Shown in pieces: positions 4,480 to 5,045 of a DNA stretch of 5,045 nt. The notes under the pieces are model-generated. The model searched no databases. It was not told where the DNA came from and saw only the letters and a program-made list of their open reading frames with translations. The position numbers were made by a program, and so were the translations under genes. The stretch is from Tissierella_B sp964485455. GTDB taxonomy: Bacteria > Bacillota > Clostridia > Tissierellales > Tissierellaceae. The first letter of the stretch is position 1. Every line of letters begins with the position of its first letter. The stretch spans positions 1 to 5,045 of the forward strand of contig CAZAJU010000129.1 in assembly GCA_964485455.1 (NCBI GenBank), in the 5' to 3' direction.

Positions 4480-5017
4480 CTAATTCGGATAACATTGACT
4501 CATATTTATCTTGAGTGCCTCTAGAGGTAGCCTCTACATCCACTTTCCTACTTTCCTCATCTATATATGCCTTCAATTCATCAGACAACATTCTTTCTGC
4601 AAAAGTGTACATTGCAGTATTTTCTTTCTCTATATGCCTATCTAGAAGATCTGTATAGCAGATTGCATTTGCTATAATATCAAGCCTTGCATCATCCTTA
4701 CCTTGTCTAAAGGCTTCGACTCCTTTTTCTAGGTTTGCCATATATAATCTTCCGTTATCATGTTCTATATACATACCCTTTATGGCACCTGATTTAGCCA
4801 GTTTTTCAAGCTCTTTTTCCATGGTTACAAAGAGTATATCCTCTTCTTTGCCATGGTGTAGTTTATCTGTGTATGTTCTCACAAAATCGATTATTCTAGG
4901 GAAATCATCTAAATCATATTCCCCATTAGTAAGAACTCTATAGGATATATTTCTTATAACCTTTAGCATACGACGAACATTTTCATGCTCAGCAACCATT
5001 ATTTTTATGGATTCCAT
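4463..5017 (-). CDS. Hemerythrin-like (HHE domain) protein
   Basis: This 184-aa protein is a predicted four-helix bundle that binds a di-iron centre. Candidate iron ligands are H11, H54 or H55, E58, H86, H128 and E132, in the order H...HHxxxE...EH...HxxxE expected for HHE domains. Family-like stretches include HHGKEEDILF (54-63), EHDNGR (85-90) and DRHIEKEN (126-133). There is no signal peptide or membrane segment, so it is cytosolic. HHE proteins bind O2 or NO, store or sense iron, or help repair iron-sulfur proteins (Ric/YtfE type), and the sequence does not decide which. The C-terminal 40 residues are charged and helical, beyond the core bundle. The ribosome site GAGGTGA (complement of 5022-5028) lies a few bases before the ATG. 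It converges on the Crp/Fnr gene; its promoter is mostly outside the window, although TAAAAT at 5040-5035 could be a -10 box. Confidence 0.93.
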   Translation of the reverse strand: MESIKIMVAEHENVRRMLKVIRNISYRVLTNGEYDLDDFPRIIDFVRTYTDKLHHGKEEDILFVTMEKELEKLAKSGAIKGMYIEHDNGRLYMANLEKGVEAFRQGKDDARLDIIANAICYTDLLDRHIEKENTAMYTFAERMLSDELKAYIDEESRKVDVEATSRGTQDKYESMLSELEKKYN

Positions 5018-5045
5018 TAAATCACCTCTTCAGTATTTTAATATA

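Overview
The window looks like a low-GC Firmicute chromosome, most likely a member of the Clostridia. The evidence is AT-rich DNA, AGGAGG-type ribosome sites, lipoproteins with short lipoboxes, an E. coli-type ATCase with a separate regulatory chain, and a Crp/Fnr regulator next to a hemerythrin-like protein. I cannot name the genus with confidence. Six protein genes are supported, and no tRNA, rRNA, CRISPR array or intact insertion sequence is visible.

Left part (1-1849): a two-gene pyrimidine operon, pyrB-pyrI, behind a long leader. The leader has a good sigma-A-type promoter (128-156), a hairpin resembling a PyrR-binding anti-antiterminator (171-200), an overlapping antiterminator (194-232) and a strong intrinsic terminator (226-251). 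Transcription of pyrBI is therefore probably attenuated when UMP is plentiful, while PyrI adds allosteric control of the enzyme. Between the attenuator and the pyrB ribosome site lies about 180 nt that simple attenuation does not explain. It holds a 25-bp direct repeat, a long hairpin and further complementary segments, and its 3' half is richer in GC than the surroundings. The operon ends in a 15-bp hairpin that can also terminate the converging gene.

Middle (1879-3658, minus strand): two predicted lipoproteins of unknown function. The upstream gene encodes 175 aa and the downstream one 388 aa, with a terminator-like hairpin between them directly before the second ribosome site. The larger protein has two similar 'EIPxxW' modules.

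Right part (3632-5017): a divergent control region with several TGATA/TATCA half-sites, then a Crp/Fnr-family regulator on the plus strand. This converges on a hemerythrin-like (HHE) protein on the minus strand. The two stop codons are 4 bp apart, and one hairpin made from both coding ends terminates both genes. The pairing suggests a response to oxygen or nitric oxide, but that is inferred from families and context.

The parts most worth follow-up are the variant PyrR-type attenuator and the unexplained leader segment behind it. I see no convincing wholly new multi-gene system.
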